From Breviolum minutum Mf 1.05b.01 (lineage: Eukaryota; Sar; Dinophyceae; Suessiales; Symbiodiniaceae): DNA of 64,000 nt. The stretch spans positions 91,001-155,000 of the forward strand of contig DF239100.1 of the NCBI GenBank assembly GCA_000507305.1, read 5' to 3'. Shown here piece after piece: positions 1 through 9,179 of the stretch (positions are counted from its first letter, which is position 1; each line of letters starts with the position of its first letter). Under the pieces are notes generated by a model that was given only the letters and a program-made list of their open reading frames with translations, searched no databases and was not told the DNA's origin. A program made the position numbers and the translations under genes.

Positions 1-1811
1 CGTCTCGCCATGGGATGTAGAATAAGACACTCGCTTCGCCTTGCAACCATGAGCATAGATCACGTGAGCAACTCCTCCGTGAAGTAGAGCTTCTTCTTCT
101 GAGCACCATTCCGAAGCCTTCTCATTCACGAAGTTGTCGTCCATCATGCAAACCAAAACACCTTCCTGAGCATAGTTGCGTCCTTTGGATGCCGCGCTGG
201 CATCATGAATGCAAACCAAACGTTGTCGGTCCGTCTTGAACTTCTTGTAGTGAATGCCCAAGTCCTTGTACTCCTTGGCTTTCTTGAGAACCACGTTAGC
301 TTGCTTAAGGTCACGTACTTTGGCAGATGTCACCTTGCTCTGCAAAAACGATACCTCTGCAATCAAATCCAAACGGGTACTCGTCAGCCACAACAAAGCT
401 CCAAGTATCGATCTGAAAGATGTCACCTCATCAGGGGTGAGGTCAGACTCTTCACTTCTTGAGGGAATATCAGCTGGCTTCATGCGATCCACAAAAGCTT
501 TCTGGCTGATGCAATAGCCCTGCTTGGTCTTCGAGTATTCGGCTCCACAATGTTCAAAAGGTAGTACTTGTCGAGAAACCTTCTTGAACTTCTTCACCAT
601 ACGATCGTGTAGACCGTCAAGCCACTTCTGCTCGCCAGCGATCGCCAAATCATCAACATGGCAAGTGAGCACCCCATAGATTCCATCTTGGGTGCCCTCG
701 TTCTTCCACGTGAAAAAGTTCTCATCCAACTTGCTGGGTACGGCTCCTTCAGAAACGATGTGCTTGTGAAGTACCAGCTGCCATGCAAGAGGTGCGTCAT
801 TCAAGCCGTAGACGGGCTTGAGGCAAAGCAACCCATAGTTGTGGATGTTGTTCTCGCCGATGTCAAACTGCTTGTCGAACTTCGCCAAGTGTCGCCAAAC
901 GTTCGCCGGGGGAAAGACAATCACCTTCCGTTCGGGAGACTGAATGCCCTTCTTCTTCAACGCTCTTTGTATCGCCTCAAAGCTGTAGCCTTTAAGGAAT
1001 GCACCGGCGATATCCAACGATTCTATGCATAGACCTTTCCGGGCAGCGGTAGACACCGCCAATCTTTGGGAAAGCTTCGTAGCCGTCGTGGACCTCGTCG
1101 TCAACTGTGCCTTCTGTTGGTCAAAGCACCCTCTGGCGCACATCCTTGACTTCAGCTTCAACGTTCCGTCGGGGTATCTTTTCCGCTTTCTGATCCAGAC
1201 TCCATCCACTTGGACCATCTCCGACGTAATCTGCAAACGATGCACTTTCTGAAATGCCTTCTCCTCTGCAAACTGTCGGATCTCATTCTCGTCCGCCTTG
1301 TCGACTTCGTTCCAAATCGAAGGGTCCAGGTTGAACTCGTCGATGTTGCTGGTCTCGTCGTCCACCTTGTAGATTCTTGCCGTGCGAAGGCAAGCCACTG
1401 CCTTTCCGTCATGCTTGTAGTTGATGTTGAAGAGCACTGGAAGATTCTTCCGCTTCTCCTCATAGTAGTGGGCCAACATAGTCTTCTGATGGTCAATCAC
1501 CAGATTGTGGTCATTCCTCCAACTCAGAGGAAAATCCATCTTGATCCAGCAATTTCGGTTCTGGTAGTAGAGGTACTCCTTCATGTAGTCGATCGCCTTG
1601 TCAACCTCAGTGAAGTAGTTCCGTTGCCGCTTCTTCTCCGGCGCCAAAACCACAGTTCGTGTTTCTGGTCCATCTCTCTTCCGATCTTGACGTTCTTCGC
1701 CACCATGAGACTTCATCCCCACATCGTCAATCTCCGGTGTAGAGGTCTTCGTCTCCTTGTTCTCCGATTCAATCTTCTTGTCCTTGATGTCCTCCTGCTC
1801 CGTCAACTTGT
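1..1811 (-). CDS. pol: Copia reverse transcriptase and RNase H region of Pol (partial)
   Basis: A frame stays open on the minus strand from about 1811 to the window edge. An acidic/basic linker comes first (roughly 1600-1811). The copia reverse transcriptase follows: the N-terminal part has a Cys-Ala-Arg-Gly segment near 1130 and the L-D-I-A-G-A-F-L-K-G block near 1000, and further on come YGLNDAPLAW (about 780-810) and the catalytic box CHVDDLA (about 645-665), equivalent to YVDD. RNase H starts near 215 with an H-D-A-S-A-A stretch and reaches the window start at S-Y-S-T-S-H-G-E. This frame differs from the integrase frame upstream; the junction near 1803-1815 needs a one-base shift. RNA-dependent DNA synthesis is the family role; the shifted frames suggest this copy is dead. 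Confidence 0.85.
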
Positions 1812-3485
1812 AGTAGTATAGAAGTAGAGCAGGCAGATCTCCTCGCGGGCATAGCTGGAGATCTTCTTCATCTTCACATGGTGATCGCTGTTGTGATGTT
1901 GTACTGCATATTCTCTTCCTCCTCGAATCCACGTGAACATGATTCCCGTAGTTCCAGAAGGGGGCTTGAAGGTGCGAAGGGATCCACCATACATGATACC
2001 ATGCAACGTAGACCTCGTCATTGATGTAGAAACAATCTCCGCCTTCTTGATGATCTCGTTCACCGTCGAAGTATCTCTCGGACAGTGCGTCCATCGTCCA
2101 TTGCGTTGTCGAAGCCAACCAATGTAGTGCACCTTGTACTGGCTGGCCTGCTCCACAAAACCAAGAAGTCGCAGGAGAGAAAGTTCTGCTGTAGGTTCCG
2201 CCGTTGAAACCATGAAGATTCCACGAAATGGTCGGATGTGTCGAAGTGCCACCAAATAGGGTCGTCCTTGATATTGAATCACTGCCGTGCCCTCATCAGT
2301 GTCCAACCTCAATAGCAAAGCTGGACCACGCCAACCACCAGGTTCACCTTGAACTTCACGGTAAAATTCCACCTCCGAAGTTCCCATCACAAGATCCTGA
2401 GTATCCAAGTGCCGTGGTCGACTCCTTGAAGCACGGGCGATGCGATCCTCGTTGATAGCCTGATGACATTGTGCCAACGCCGCTTGTCGAATACGTAGAG
2501 CTCGTTCGAACGTAGTCAAATCCGTTTGGGGAGCACCACTTGTAGACAAAATGCCACGACCATCCTCTTCGTAAAATCCTCTGGGCAGCGTCCCGAACAC
2601 ACACATCGCCGGAGTCACTCCACCATAGCTCAGGGTTATATTCTGGGCCATGGCCGCCTCACCGGCCATCTCTTCATTCTCCAACGTGACTCCTTGCCGG
2701 GACATTTCCGCCTGAAGTTTCAGCATGGTGAGCTTCATGAGATCCACGTGGCGCTCAACAATACCTGTGCCGGTATGCTGTTTGGCTGCTGCTCCAGACG
2801 TCGTGCCCTTTGGAACTCTCGTGATATTTAACCGCTCAAACTCCGCTCCAGAATCGTGAGACATCAGAGAAACCTGTTGGTCCATGACGATCCTTGAAGG
2901 GGGCCCGAACAGATATATCCACGACTTCATCAACGCTTCCATGATGTGCTCCGAATCTTGTCCTGGTAGAACTCGGCACATTTTGAAACGCGTAGCTTCA
3001 TCGATCATGAGAAGGTAGGTGGTGTCCTGCAGGAAGAACAAGTCGATTTGCAACGTGTCTCCGAAAGAGATAGCACCACCAACTCGCATTTGTGGTCGAT
3101 GAGGTAGTCGAGCAAATTTCCGACAGATGTGACATTCTTGCACAGCTTCCCTTGCAAGATTCAACACATCAATGTCCATACCACATCGTCGCAGTAAGTT
3201 GAGGTAGTCGTTGATCGGGCTGTGCCAAAGTCGTTCGTGTAGTCCAAGAAGAAGTCGTTTTGCCTTGTCGTTGTCTCCAGCCGCAACCAGTTGAGGTAGC
3301 TTTTGAAGAACTCGTCGCAGGTTGTAGTTAGGCCGTATTGGCCTAAGTTGCCCAGCATCCTCGCTAGGCTCAAACTCCTCTTCTTCAGCTTCTCCTTCAC
3401 GTTGTCCAGGTTGTTGAGGTTGATCATCTTCATAGGCTCCACCTCCAACGATATCAGCAGGTCGTCGATCTTCAGGAATCTCCAA
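1803..3485 (-). CDS. pol: Copia integrase region of Pol
   Basis: An ORF of 560 codons. Its first ~40 residues are acidic linker. A GAG-pre-integrase/HHCC zinc-binding segment follows (LWHSP, then CHICRKF, about residues 85-130), and then the integrase core. Candidate catalytic acids are the Asp in QIDLFF (~residue 145), the Asp in IVMDQQ (~202) and the Glu in GIVERH (~245), spaced as in a DDE core. The C-terminal half carries a copia-type IN C-domain with V-A-L-R-H-I-R-P-F-R-G near residue 420. The true product is continuous with the upstream 805-codon frame; the switch falls near 3490, at a run of six T on the coding strand, which could be a replication or sequencing slip. The methionine at 3485 is therefore not a real start. 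Confidence 0.85.
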   Translation of the reverse strand: MEIPEDRRPADIVGGGAYEDDQPQQPGQREGEAEEEEFEPSEDAGQLRPIRPNYNLRRVLQKLPQLVAAGDNDKAKRLLLGLHERLWHSPINDYLNLLRRCGMDIDVLNLAREAVQECHICRKFARLPHRPQMRVGGAISFGDTLQIDLFFLQDTTYLLMIDEATRFKMCRVLPGQDSEHIMEALMKSWIYLFGPPSRIVMDQQVSLMSHDSGAEFERLNITRVPKGTTSGAAAKQHTGTGIVERHVDLMKLTMLKLQAEMSRQGVTLENEEMAGEAAMAQNITLSYGGVTPAMCVFGTLPRGFYEEDGRGILSTSGAPQTDLTTFERALRIRQAALAQCHQAINEDRIARASRSRPRHLDTQDLVMGTSEVEFYREVQGEPGGWRGPALLLRLDTDEGTAVIQYQGRPYLVALRHIRPFRGIFMVSTAEPTAELSLLRLLGFVEQASQYKVHYIGWLRQRNGRWTHCPRDTSTVNEIIKKAEIVSTSMTRSTLHGIMYGGSLRTFKPPSGTTGIMFTWIRGGREYAVQHHNSDHHVKMKKISSYAREEICLLYFYTTTS

Positions 3486-5578
3486 AAAACTTCTGGGAGG
3501 TCGAACGTATCGTCTCGTCGAGGAGGTAGTGGTGGTGCTGGAGGATTCCGTCGATGATGTCCTCCAGGTGTAGATGGCGATGGCGTAGCTCCAGGTTCAA
3601 CTCCGAATACTGTGATCATCCAATCCTCGAACTCCACCGCCTCGTTGACCTGCGAGAAAGAAAGTTCTCGAAGATCTTCCACCTTATAGACCTTCCAGTC
3701 CTTGACCGTGCCAACAATCATCATCCTCAAGTAAGCCGAAGAAGTGGCTAGTTGAGGATCAGGCTTCAGCTTCTTAAAAGGGTGTAGAGCCACATGCATT
3801 CCTTTCACCACCATGGTCTCCTTAAAGATCTCCTTGACGAGGGACATGTGAAAGGCACTTTCGCTCCAATGACTCAGGGCCGAACGTTTCCTGCCGTGAG
3901 TCTTCAAAGCAGTCTGAACCATCTCCATGAGCAACTTCTTGAGGTAGTGATCATGTTCTTCACCAGGTCGATCGGTAAGGTCATAGGAAATCTTCACCGC
4001 AGTCAGGTCCTCCTTGTTGGTGCGAACTTTCCACTGCTTGATAGGATCAGCAGGGGCATTTGCAGCTTCAGCTCGGGGACCTGTACCTGGTGCCCAACGT
4101 CCATATCTGCATTGTCCAGGAACGAGGGTGTGCTCAACATCAGGAGGGCAGGATCTACCAAGCTGACAACGTGTACACTCGTAAAAATGCTCGATGATGT
4201 GGTAGCTTCTGGGCCAAGCAGCTGTCTTCAACAAACCTCGTTGATGTAGAAACTTCACCACATCTTGCTTCATCCTCTGGCACATTTCACGAGGGTATAC
4301 GGCAGCCTTGGCAGTACGTGCCAATCCATCAGGTGCTGTTCCTTGAAGGTGTGAATGAGGTTGTCCTTTGTCACCACTGCATCGGATAGATGTTCGTCGC
4401 CATCGAAGGTTTGAACCAAAACCGGTGGCTTTCTGAATCGGAATTCCACCTTCGTCCTTTGCACCCATCATGCATTGATCACAGCGTTGACGACCACGAT
4501 GATCAGGAATCGAAGAAAGACGTAGAGGGCATTGATCGTCTTCCTTCCACATAGCGCTTCCATAGGGCTGTTCCACATTGTAGCCGCGTCCTCCACGTGA
4601 TTGATCTTCGGCCGCTTCCTGAACCGTCATCAAAGCATTGCGATCTCGTCTTCGGTCTTCAGCCTTAAGTTCAGGAGGTCGTAGATTACCTGAAACCGAC
4701 CAAGGACCGCAGTCTGGGGCCATATGCAAAACTCCAGGAAGAAATTCTCGTTGAGCTCGACGTAGCATAGAGATGTGGACCGGGTCGTTGACGTTCCAAC
4801 CATAGCGAAGATCCACTGGAAAACCAACAATCAAACCAGCGGCCATCACGATGAAAGACAAACGACCGGATCCAGAGAACCATTCCCAGAAATGCCATCG
4901 AAGTCCTCTTCCTTTCATCCGTGAGAACCATCGATTGAAGTTCTCAGGTCTGACAGGTCTCAAACCGCTCTTGGTGTAGAACTCTTCCGGAATCGCCTTG
5001 TAGCGCTTCTTGAGCTTCTGCACGTAGGTCTCGTCCAAGTCCTCCGGGAAGTCGTCCGTGGTGTACTTGTCGAAGTGCTTGATGTCGTCATAGTAGGTCT
5101 CATCCACCGCAGGTTCGCCTTCAGCATCTGTACATTGCAAGTTGCGATCGTAGTCCAAAGTGTCGTGTGACGACTCTTCCACCACTGAAGTCTTCTCAGC
5201 CAAAATGGCGTGCTCCAGCGAAGTCGTCTCGGAATCCTTCACCGCATTCTCGTCAGTCTCATAGTTGATCACTTCGTTCTCCTCAATCTCATAGTTCTTC
5301 GTCTCAGGGGTTTCACGAAACTTCACCTTCTTCTGCTTCTTCTGCTTGTCATAGAAAGTCGTTGAAGTTTCACCCGAAGACATTTCACCCCGGTTACCTT
5401 CCGCTTGCTGTCCTTTGGTACTCGTAGTAAAGATTCTTCTCACATCTGTCCAAAGTTCAGCAGCTCGTCCTTCAACTTTATGACAGAAAAGGGTCACCTG
5501 CTTCTTGCTCTCCTCCGAAACCTTGTTGTTGTAGGCCGCGTCATCCGTGGGCAAGATGTAGTGACCGCTGTCGGTCAA
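3161..5578 (-). CDS. pol: Pol middle region: protease-integrase linker with methyltransferase-like domain
   Basis: An 805-codon frame. Residues 1-190 are an acidic, low-complexity linker. Residues ~225-425 form a Rossmann/methyltransferase-like domain: WEWFSGSGRLS (about 228-238, like motif I), APDCGPWS (about 285-293, like the PC-containing motif IV of C5-cytosine methyltransferases), EQPYGSAMW (about 335-343, like the ENV motif), and then Q-K-A-T-G-F-G-S-N, H-S-H-L-Q-G and A-A-V-Y-P. A charged segment and the start of integrase follow, after which the frame is lost near 3490. The catalytic Cys of motif IV is kept, but PPC has become PDC. I infer a cytosine-methyltransferase-related fold that may be degenerate. 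Real upstream continuity is with the protease frame at 5541-5786. Confidence 0.75.
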   Translation of the reverse strand: MTDSGHYILPTDDAAYNNKVSEESKKQVTLFCHKVEGRAAELWTDVRRIFTTSTKGQQAEGNRGEMSSGETSTTFYDKQKKQKKVKFRETPETKNYEIEENEVINYETDENAVKDSETTSLEHAILAEKTSVVEESSHDTLDYDRNLQCTDAEGEPAVDETYYDDIKHFDKYTTDDFPEDLDETYVQKLKKRYKAIPEEFYTKSGLRPVRPENFNRWFSRMKGRGLRWHFWEWFSGSGRLSFIVMAAGLIVGFPVDLRYGWNVNDPVHISMLRRAQREFLPGVLHMAPDCGPWSVSGNLRPPELKAEDRRRDRNALMTVQEAAEDQSRGGRGYNVEQPYGSAMWKEDDQCPLRLSSIPDHRGRQRCDQCMMGAKDEGGIPIQKATGFGSNLRWRRTSIRCSGDKGQPHSHLQGTAPDGLARTAKAAVYPREMCQRMKQDVVKFLHQRGLLKTAAWPRSYHIIEHFYECTRCQLGRSCPPDVEHTLVPGQCRYGRWAPGTGPRAEAANAPADPIKQWKVRTNKEDLTAVKISYDLTDRPGEEHDHYLKKLLMEMVQTALKTHGRKRSALSHWSESAFHMSLVKEIFKETMVVKGMHVALHPFKKLKPDPQLATSSAYLRMMIVGTVKDWKVYKVEDLRELSFSQVNEAVEFEDWMITVFGVEPGATPSPSTPGGHHRRNPPAPPLPPRRDDTFDLPEVFWRFLKIDDLLISLEVEPMKMINLNNLDNVKEKLKKRSLSLARMLGNLGQYGLTTTCDEFFKSYLNWLRLETTTRQNDFFLDYTNDFGTARSTTTSTYCDDVVWTLMC

Positions 5579-5786
5579 AAGTAGCCGGAAGTACTTCTAT
5601 GTCGTGGGGATCTTCTTCACCAACTGGTCCTGTGACAAGTAGGCCATCTCCATTGTTGAAGAACTCGGTGAAAATTCGGCTTCGCAACTTCCGAAGTGCA
5701 GGATTACTGACAAGGGCTGGACATAGGGATCCAGCACCGCCGATCATTTCGCCTTTGAATTGGATGGCTTGTCCACCAGTCACCAA
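5541..5786 (-). CDS. Retroelement protease C-terminal segment in shifted frame
   Basis: An 82-codon open stretch that bridges the end of the Gag-protease frame (stop at 5780) and the methyltransferase-like frame (from 5578). It reads as a natural continuation of the protease (L-V-T-G-G-Q-A-I-Q-F, then N-P-A-L-R-K-L, then F-F-N-N-G-D-G-L-L-V). The frame is entered by what looks like one missing base near 5790 and left by a compensating change near 5590, so Gag and the 805-codon frame end up in the same phase. This pair of compensating changes is more like indel decay or assembly error than programmed frameshifting, because I see no heptameric slippery site at either switch. Confidence 0.6.
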   Translation of the reverse strand: MVTGGQAIQFKGEMIGGAGSLCPALVSNPALRKLRSRIFTEFFNNGDGLLVTGPVGEEDPHDIEVLPATFDRQRSLHLAHG

Positions 5787-7522
5787 GGGAATCTCGACTT
5801 CTCCGTGTGGTCCGCCTCGCCAGAGATGCCCGAAACAGGTGTAGTTTTCTCAAACCGATACTTCAACTCATTGGCTTTTCCCGCAGGAGCAACACAGCTC
5901 TCGATGATATCCCGAAGAGTTTCCGTACCAACCAAACCGCTAGCAGCTCCAGGATCAACGATAAGTCCTCGACGACGTTCACCTCGCACAGTAAAGAAGG
6001 TCTCCTCCACCGTAGCCGTCTTCGAAGGAAACATAGCCACAAAGGAAAGCTTCTTATCGTTGGATGCCGTCGCCGTCTCCACGTTGGTCGCCGTAGTGCT
6101 CGTCCTGGCTGTAGTCAGAAACTCCTCTTCAGATGACGAAGTATGAATCGTATGATGCTGCGTCGCCGAAGTTGCCGAAGTCGATCGAACTGTCGAGTGG
6201 TGTTGCCTCATAGTTGATGAAGCATCTGGGATTCCATCGGAAAAGTCTCCAAGGCCACGCTTCGTCGTATCCATGTTGTACCAACTTCTCTTACCATAGC
6301 CTTTGCCTTTCTTCCCGTAGCCCTTGGACTTTCCTTTTCCCTTCATCTTTCCAAAGCCTTTTCGGCCATATCCTTTTCCTTTCATCTTTCCTTTTCCTTT
6401 TCCAACTCCTTTTCCATAGCTTGTCCTCCAGTCTTGGTTTCCGGACCTCGATCTCCAAGATTCGTTGTCCTTCATAGGGCAATCAGCTGCGAAGTGGTAC
6501 TTGCTGCCGCAGATGAAACATCCTTCACTGGATTTTCCCTTGCCTTTTCCACCTCCTTTGTAGAAGTCCTCCGTCGACTGGGTGTGATCTTCTCGACGTT
6601 CTTGTGTTGAACTGGCAGCTCCTTCTTTTCCTTCTTGTTGTCCATGAAGTGCTTCTTCTTCTTCCGGCCAGAGCCATGAACCATCGTCCTCGTAGTAGGT
6701 CATGTAGTCCTCATAGTACGGGTCATACCAATCGTCGTCATAACTCCACCATTCGTCGTCCTGCCATTCGTCACCAAAACCATGCCAATCGTCGTAGCTG
6801 TAGGGGTCCTCACCATCATAGTCGTAGGAAGCCCAACCACCAAAGTTGTCGTGCTCGTTGTACTGCTTGTTGTTGGCCAGCCGCAAAGCAAGTGCTCTCG
6901 CATCTTGATAACGGGTGTAGTCGCCGCCAACCTGAAGCTTGATGCTGTCGATGTCACGGTGAGCCAAACCAGAATTCTTAAAGAACAAATAGAATCGCCC
7001 AACGTCATTGACAGCTAACCCAGCACGATCAGCAGCTTCTTCCATCCGTTGATCAAACTCTGCCGCATACTCCGGTAAGCTAAGTTTCCCACGAGTCAGT
7101 GGGAAAGCTCGCTCCAACGCTTGGGTAGCTAAGTCTTGGTCTTGCTGTCCAAAGGTCGCTCTGAGCTGGTTCATCAAGGTCTGGACACCACTGGGGATAT
7201 GCTGTTGGATGACCTGTCCTGAAAGAGGGTCAACCACTTCGTCCACAGCCAATCGAACCAATGCTGCATCTCCTTGGTCAAAACCTCCATGTGGTCTCGG
7301 AACCTTGAGATTCATGGCAAGCTTGCCAGCTTGCCCTTGCAATCGGCCAGCTATCAAAGGACCAACTGCTTCGTCTTCGCCCTGATAGATGCGGTACCAA
7401 ATCTTCAACTTCTCCATGTATTGCCGCAAGCTGTAGTTGGGGTCATTCGGAGCCCAACCCGGAGGTACCTCTCTCCTGTATTCTTGGAGAGGTAGAGCTC
7501 CACCACCACCAGGTGCTTGCAT
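5780..7522 (-). CDS. gag: Gag with CCHC zinc knuckle and start of aspartic protease
   Basis: A 580-codon ORF. Residues ~20-215 look like a retrotransposon capsid domain, helical and charged. Residues ~225-300 are a very acidic, Tyr/Trp/Asp-rich stretch. A CX2CX4HX4C zinc knuckle (CFICGSKYHFAADC) sits at about 332-345, followed by a Gly/Lys/Met repeat tail (GKGKG, MKGKG, about 365-415) expected to bind nucleic acid. The protease begins near residue 510 with LIVDPGAASGLVG: the active-site triad reads D-P-G rather than D-S/T-G. The frame ends at a premature stop inside the protease. The start at 7522 is the first Met of the frame and sits ~270 bases inside the candidate primer-binding site, a normal leader length. 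Confidence 0.85.
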   Translation of the reverse strand: MQAPGGGGALPLQEYRREVPPGWAPNDPNYSLRQYMEKLKIWYRIYQGEDEAVGPLIAGRLQGQAGKLAMNLKVPRPHGGFDQGDAALVRLAVDEVVDPLSGQVIQQHIPSGVQTLMNQLRATFGQQDQDLATQALERAFPLTRGKLSLPEYAAEFDQRMEEAADRAGLAVNDVGRFYLFFKNSGLAHRDIDSIKLQVGGDYTRYQDARALALRLANNKQYNEHDNFGGWASYDYDGEDPYSYDDWHGFGDEWQDDEWWSYDDDWYDPYYEDYMTYYEDDGSWLWPEEEEALHGQQEGKEGAASSTQERREDHTQSTEDFYKGGGKGKGKSSEGCFICGSKYHFAADCPMKDNESWRSRSGNQDWRTSYGKGVGKGKGKMKGKGYGRKGFGKMKGKGKSKGYGKKGKGYGKRSWYNMDTTKRGLGDFSDGIPDASSTMRQHHSTVRSTSATSATQHHTIHTSSSEEEFLTTARTSTTATNVETATASNDKKLSFVAMFPSKTATVEETFFTVRGERRRGLIVDPGAASGLVGTETLRDIIESCVAPAGKANELKYRFEKTTPVSGISGEADHTEKSRFPW

Positions 7523-7791
7523 CCTCGCTGATCACCGCAAAGGGGTCCAAGATGAAGCCGTAGAGCAAGACAAAGAAGTTCTTGGTGTTCAGGATGTAGC
7601 AGGATCTCGAAGTCAAAGGCCAGAAGCACGAAAGAGTTCCAGCCGTGCCACAGCCAACGCCGTGGGCTCTCACCACCAAAGGATCTGGATCGCTCCAAAC
7701 CAAAGTGAGGTCACGTGAAGTGACACCTGAGCAAACTCAGGCGCAGCCACAAGTGAGAGGCACGTGAGCCTACGGGTGATAGGGAGCCGGA

Positions 7792-7803
7792 GCTCCGCTA
7801 CCA
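7792..7803 (-). other. Candidate primer-binding site and LTR/internal boundary
   Basis: On the minus strand the sequence is TGGTAGCGGAGC. Its complement ends in CCA, as a tRNA 3' end does, and copia primer-binding sites usually begin TGG. Four bases upstream is a CA dinucleotide (7808-7809) that could end the 5' LTR. Only one LTR could lie in the window, so the LTR limits cannot be checked by comparing copies. Confidence 0.35.
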
Positions 7804-9150
7804 AACTTGTTTTAACTCGACCCAAGGCGCCTGCGGTATAGTCATGACATGTATGCCATCCCAGAGTGCTATGACATTTCACTCATTCAATATATATTCA
7901 ATTATCATATCTTGTTTTGTTTGGTTTCTAAGCTTCCTACAAACAGGAAGCTGAAGCTCCTCCAGCTCTTCTTCCGGTTCTTCCGATGCTTCTCCCTCTT
8001 CACCTCGTGACACGGACATTGCCTTGTGGCGACATCTCAGTCTATCGTTCTGCTCTCAGCCCTGCACATCGATCGAGATCCACGTGACCCATAGCGATCG
8101 CCTCACGGTGTGGCTGCGGTATGCAAGCGCCGCAAACCACAACAATGTCGTGTGGCAACACGTGTCTTTTGTTGTGATTTGTGTATTTGCTGTTTGTACC
8201 ATAATTTGTGCGGCGCTTTTTTTTGTGAATCTTTTTTCGTCATGTACTTGTTTTCTGCAACGATTCCACAAAACAAAAACAACACGAAATAGACAGTGCT
8301 GATCGCTGCTCCCCGCCTCCATTCGCTCAGCAGTCGCAGTTGCATCGAAGAGATTTGCCCAGCCCCATGGACTATAGCCTGCCTGTCACGCACGTCACTT
8401 GGTAGAGACCTTTGGGTAGCACGTCTCGCTAGCACGCTAACTTTTTGATATCTATTGACGAGCTTGCTGCATGTAAGACATGTCTCTGTCTCTTTCTATT
8501 TCTCTATCTTTCTTCATACTTTGACGGTGCATCACATTATACTGTATTATAGTACGTAATATGATGTACCCTGCACAATGCATGTGATTGATTTTGACAG
8601 TCACGTGAATGTGGTCCTTTCTTGGAAACTTCTACAGCCACCTATAGCCAGTGTGGTTGTTGATGTTTTCTTTGTGATGCTTTGATTTTTTCCCTTCGCT
8701 CCAATTCGCTCATTTTTTCACAGGTCTGTATGAGATTGGCTTTGAAACAGTCGTCTCAGTACGTGTGTCTCGTCTTTGGCGCATGGATGCAATCCACTCA
8801 CACGCTTCTGTGCTTCATCCAAATCGACTCCTTCTTCCTGAGTTCAATACCATTCAAACAAAGACATGTCACATATTTCCACAATTTTGTTTCCTGTTTC
8901 CTTTTTCAATATCATACCGTGCAAGCCAGCTTTCTGAGATGACAGATGCAATGGCTATGGCGGCACCACTGCCGCAATTGTTCTTCCAATTTAGTAAGAC
9001 CCCAGTTCCATGCGCAAGTTCTTTGCGGATGTATCCAAGAGCTTCCTGAGAACAGGAAAAGGAACACCCCACACATACACATCCCACGCAATCTCTGACT
9101 TTTTGCTCATATCAAATCATCAGCCTTCGTGTATTGGTGTTAAATATATA
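7804..9150. other. Presumed 5' LTR of the copia element plus spacer
   Basis: No convincing coding signal on either strand. The first several hundred bases probably hold the 5' LTR: a TG dinucleotide begins at 7808 on the plus strand, matching a CA end on the element's strand, but its outer end could not be located. The rest (about 8450-9150) is AT-rich with scattered T runs. Confidence 0.3.
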
Positions 9151-9179
9151 AGCACTAAAATAGAGATGGCTACCAAAAA

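Larger units (their letters stand above)
1..7803 (-). mobile_element. Ty1/copia-type LTR retrotransposon, truncated by window start and frame-disrupted
   Basis: Reading the minus strand from about 7.8 kb down, the order is Gag with a zinc knuckle, aspartic protease, a methyltransferase-like insert, integrase, reverse transcriptase and RNase H. Integrase before reverse transcriptase defines the Ty1/copia order. The element runs off the window inside RNase H, so the 3' LTR is not visible. The reading frame changes four times (near 5785, 5590, 3490 and 1810), so this copy cannot make an intact polyprotein unless some changes are sequencing errors. A candidate primer-binding site lies at 7792-7803. 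The Gly/Lys-rich Gag tail and the insert between protease and integrase are features I associate with dinoflagellate copia elements; that is recollection, not a search. Confidence 0.9.

Noticed and set aside
1210-1821. 203-codon plus-strand ORF
   Set aside because: Antisense shadow of the copia reverse transcriptase frame, which carries the catalytic motifs.
5541-5790. Programmed -1 frameshift between Gag-protease and the rest of Pol
   Set aside because: No slippery heptamer seen, and the frame is restored by a second change about 200 bases on; indel decay or assembly error is simpler.
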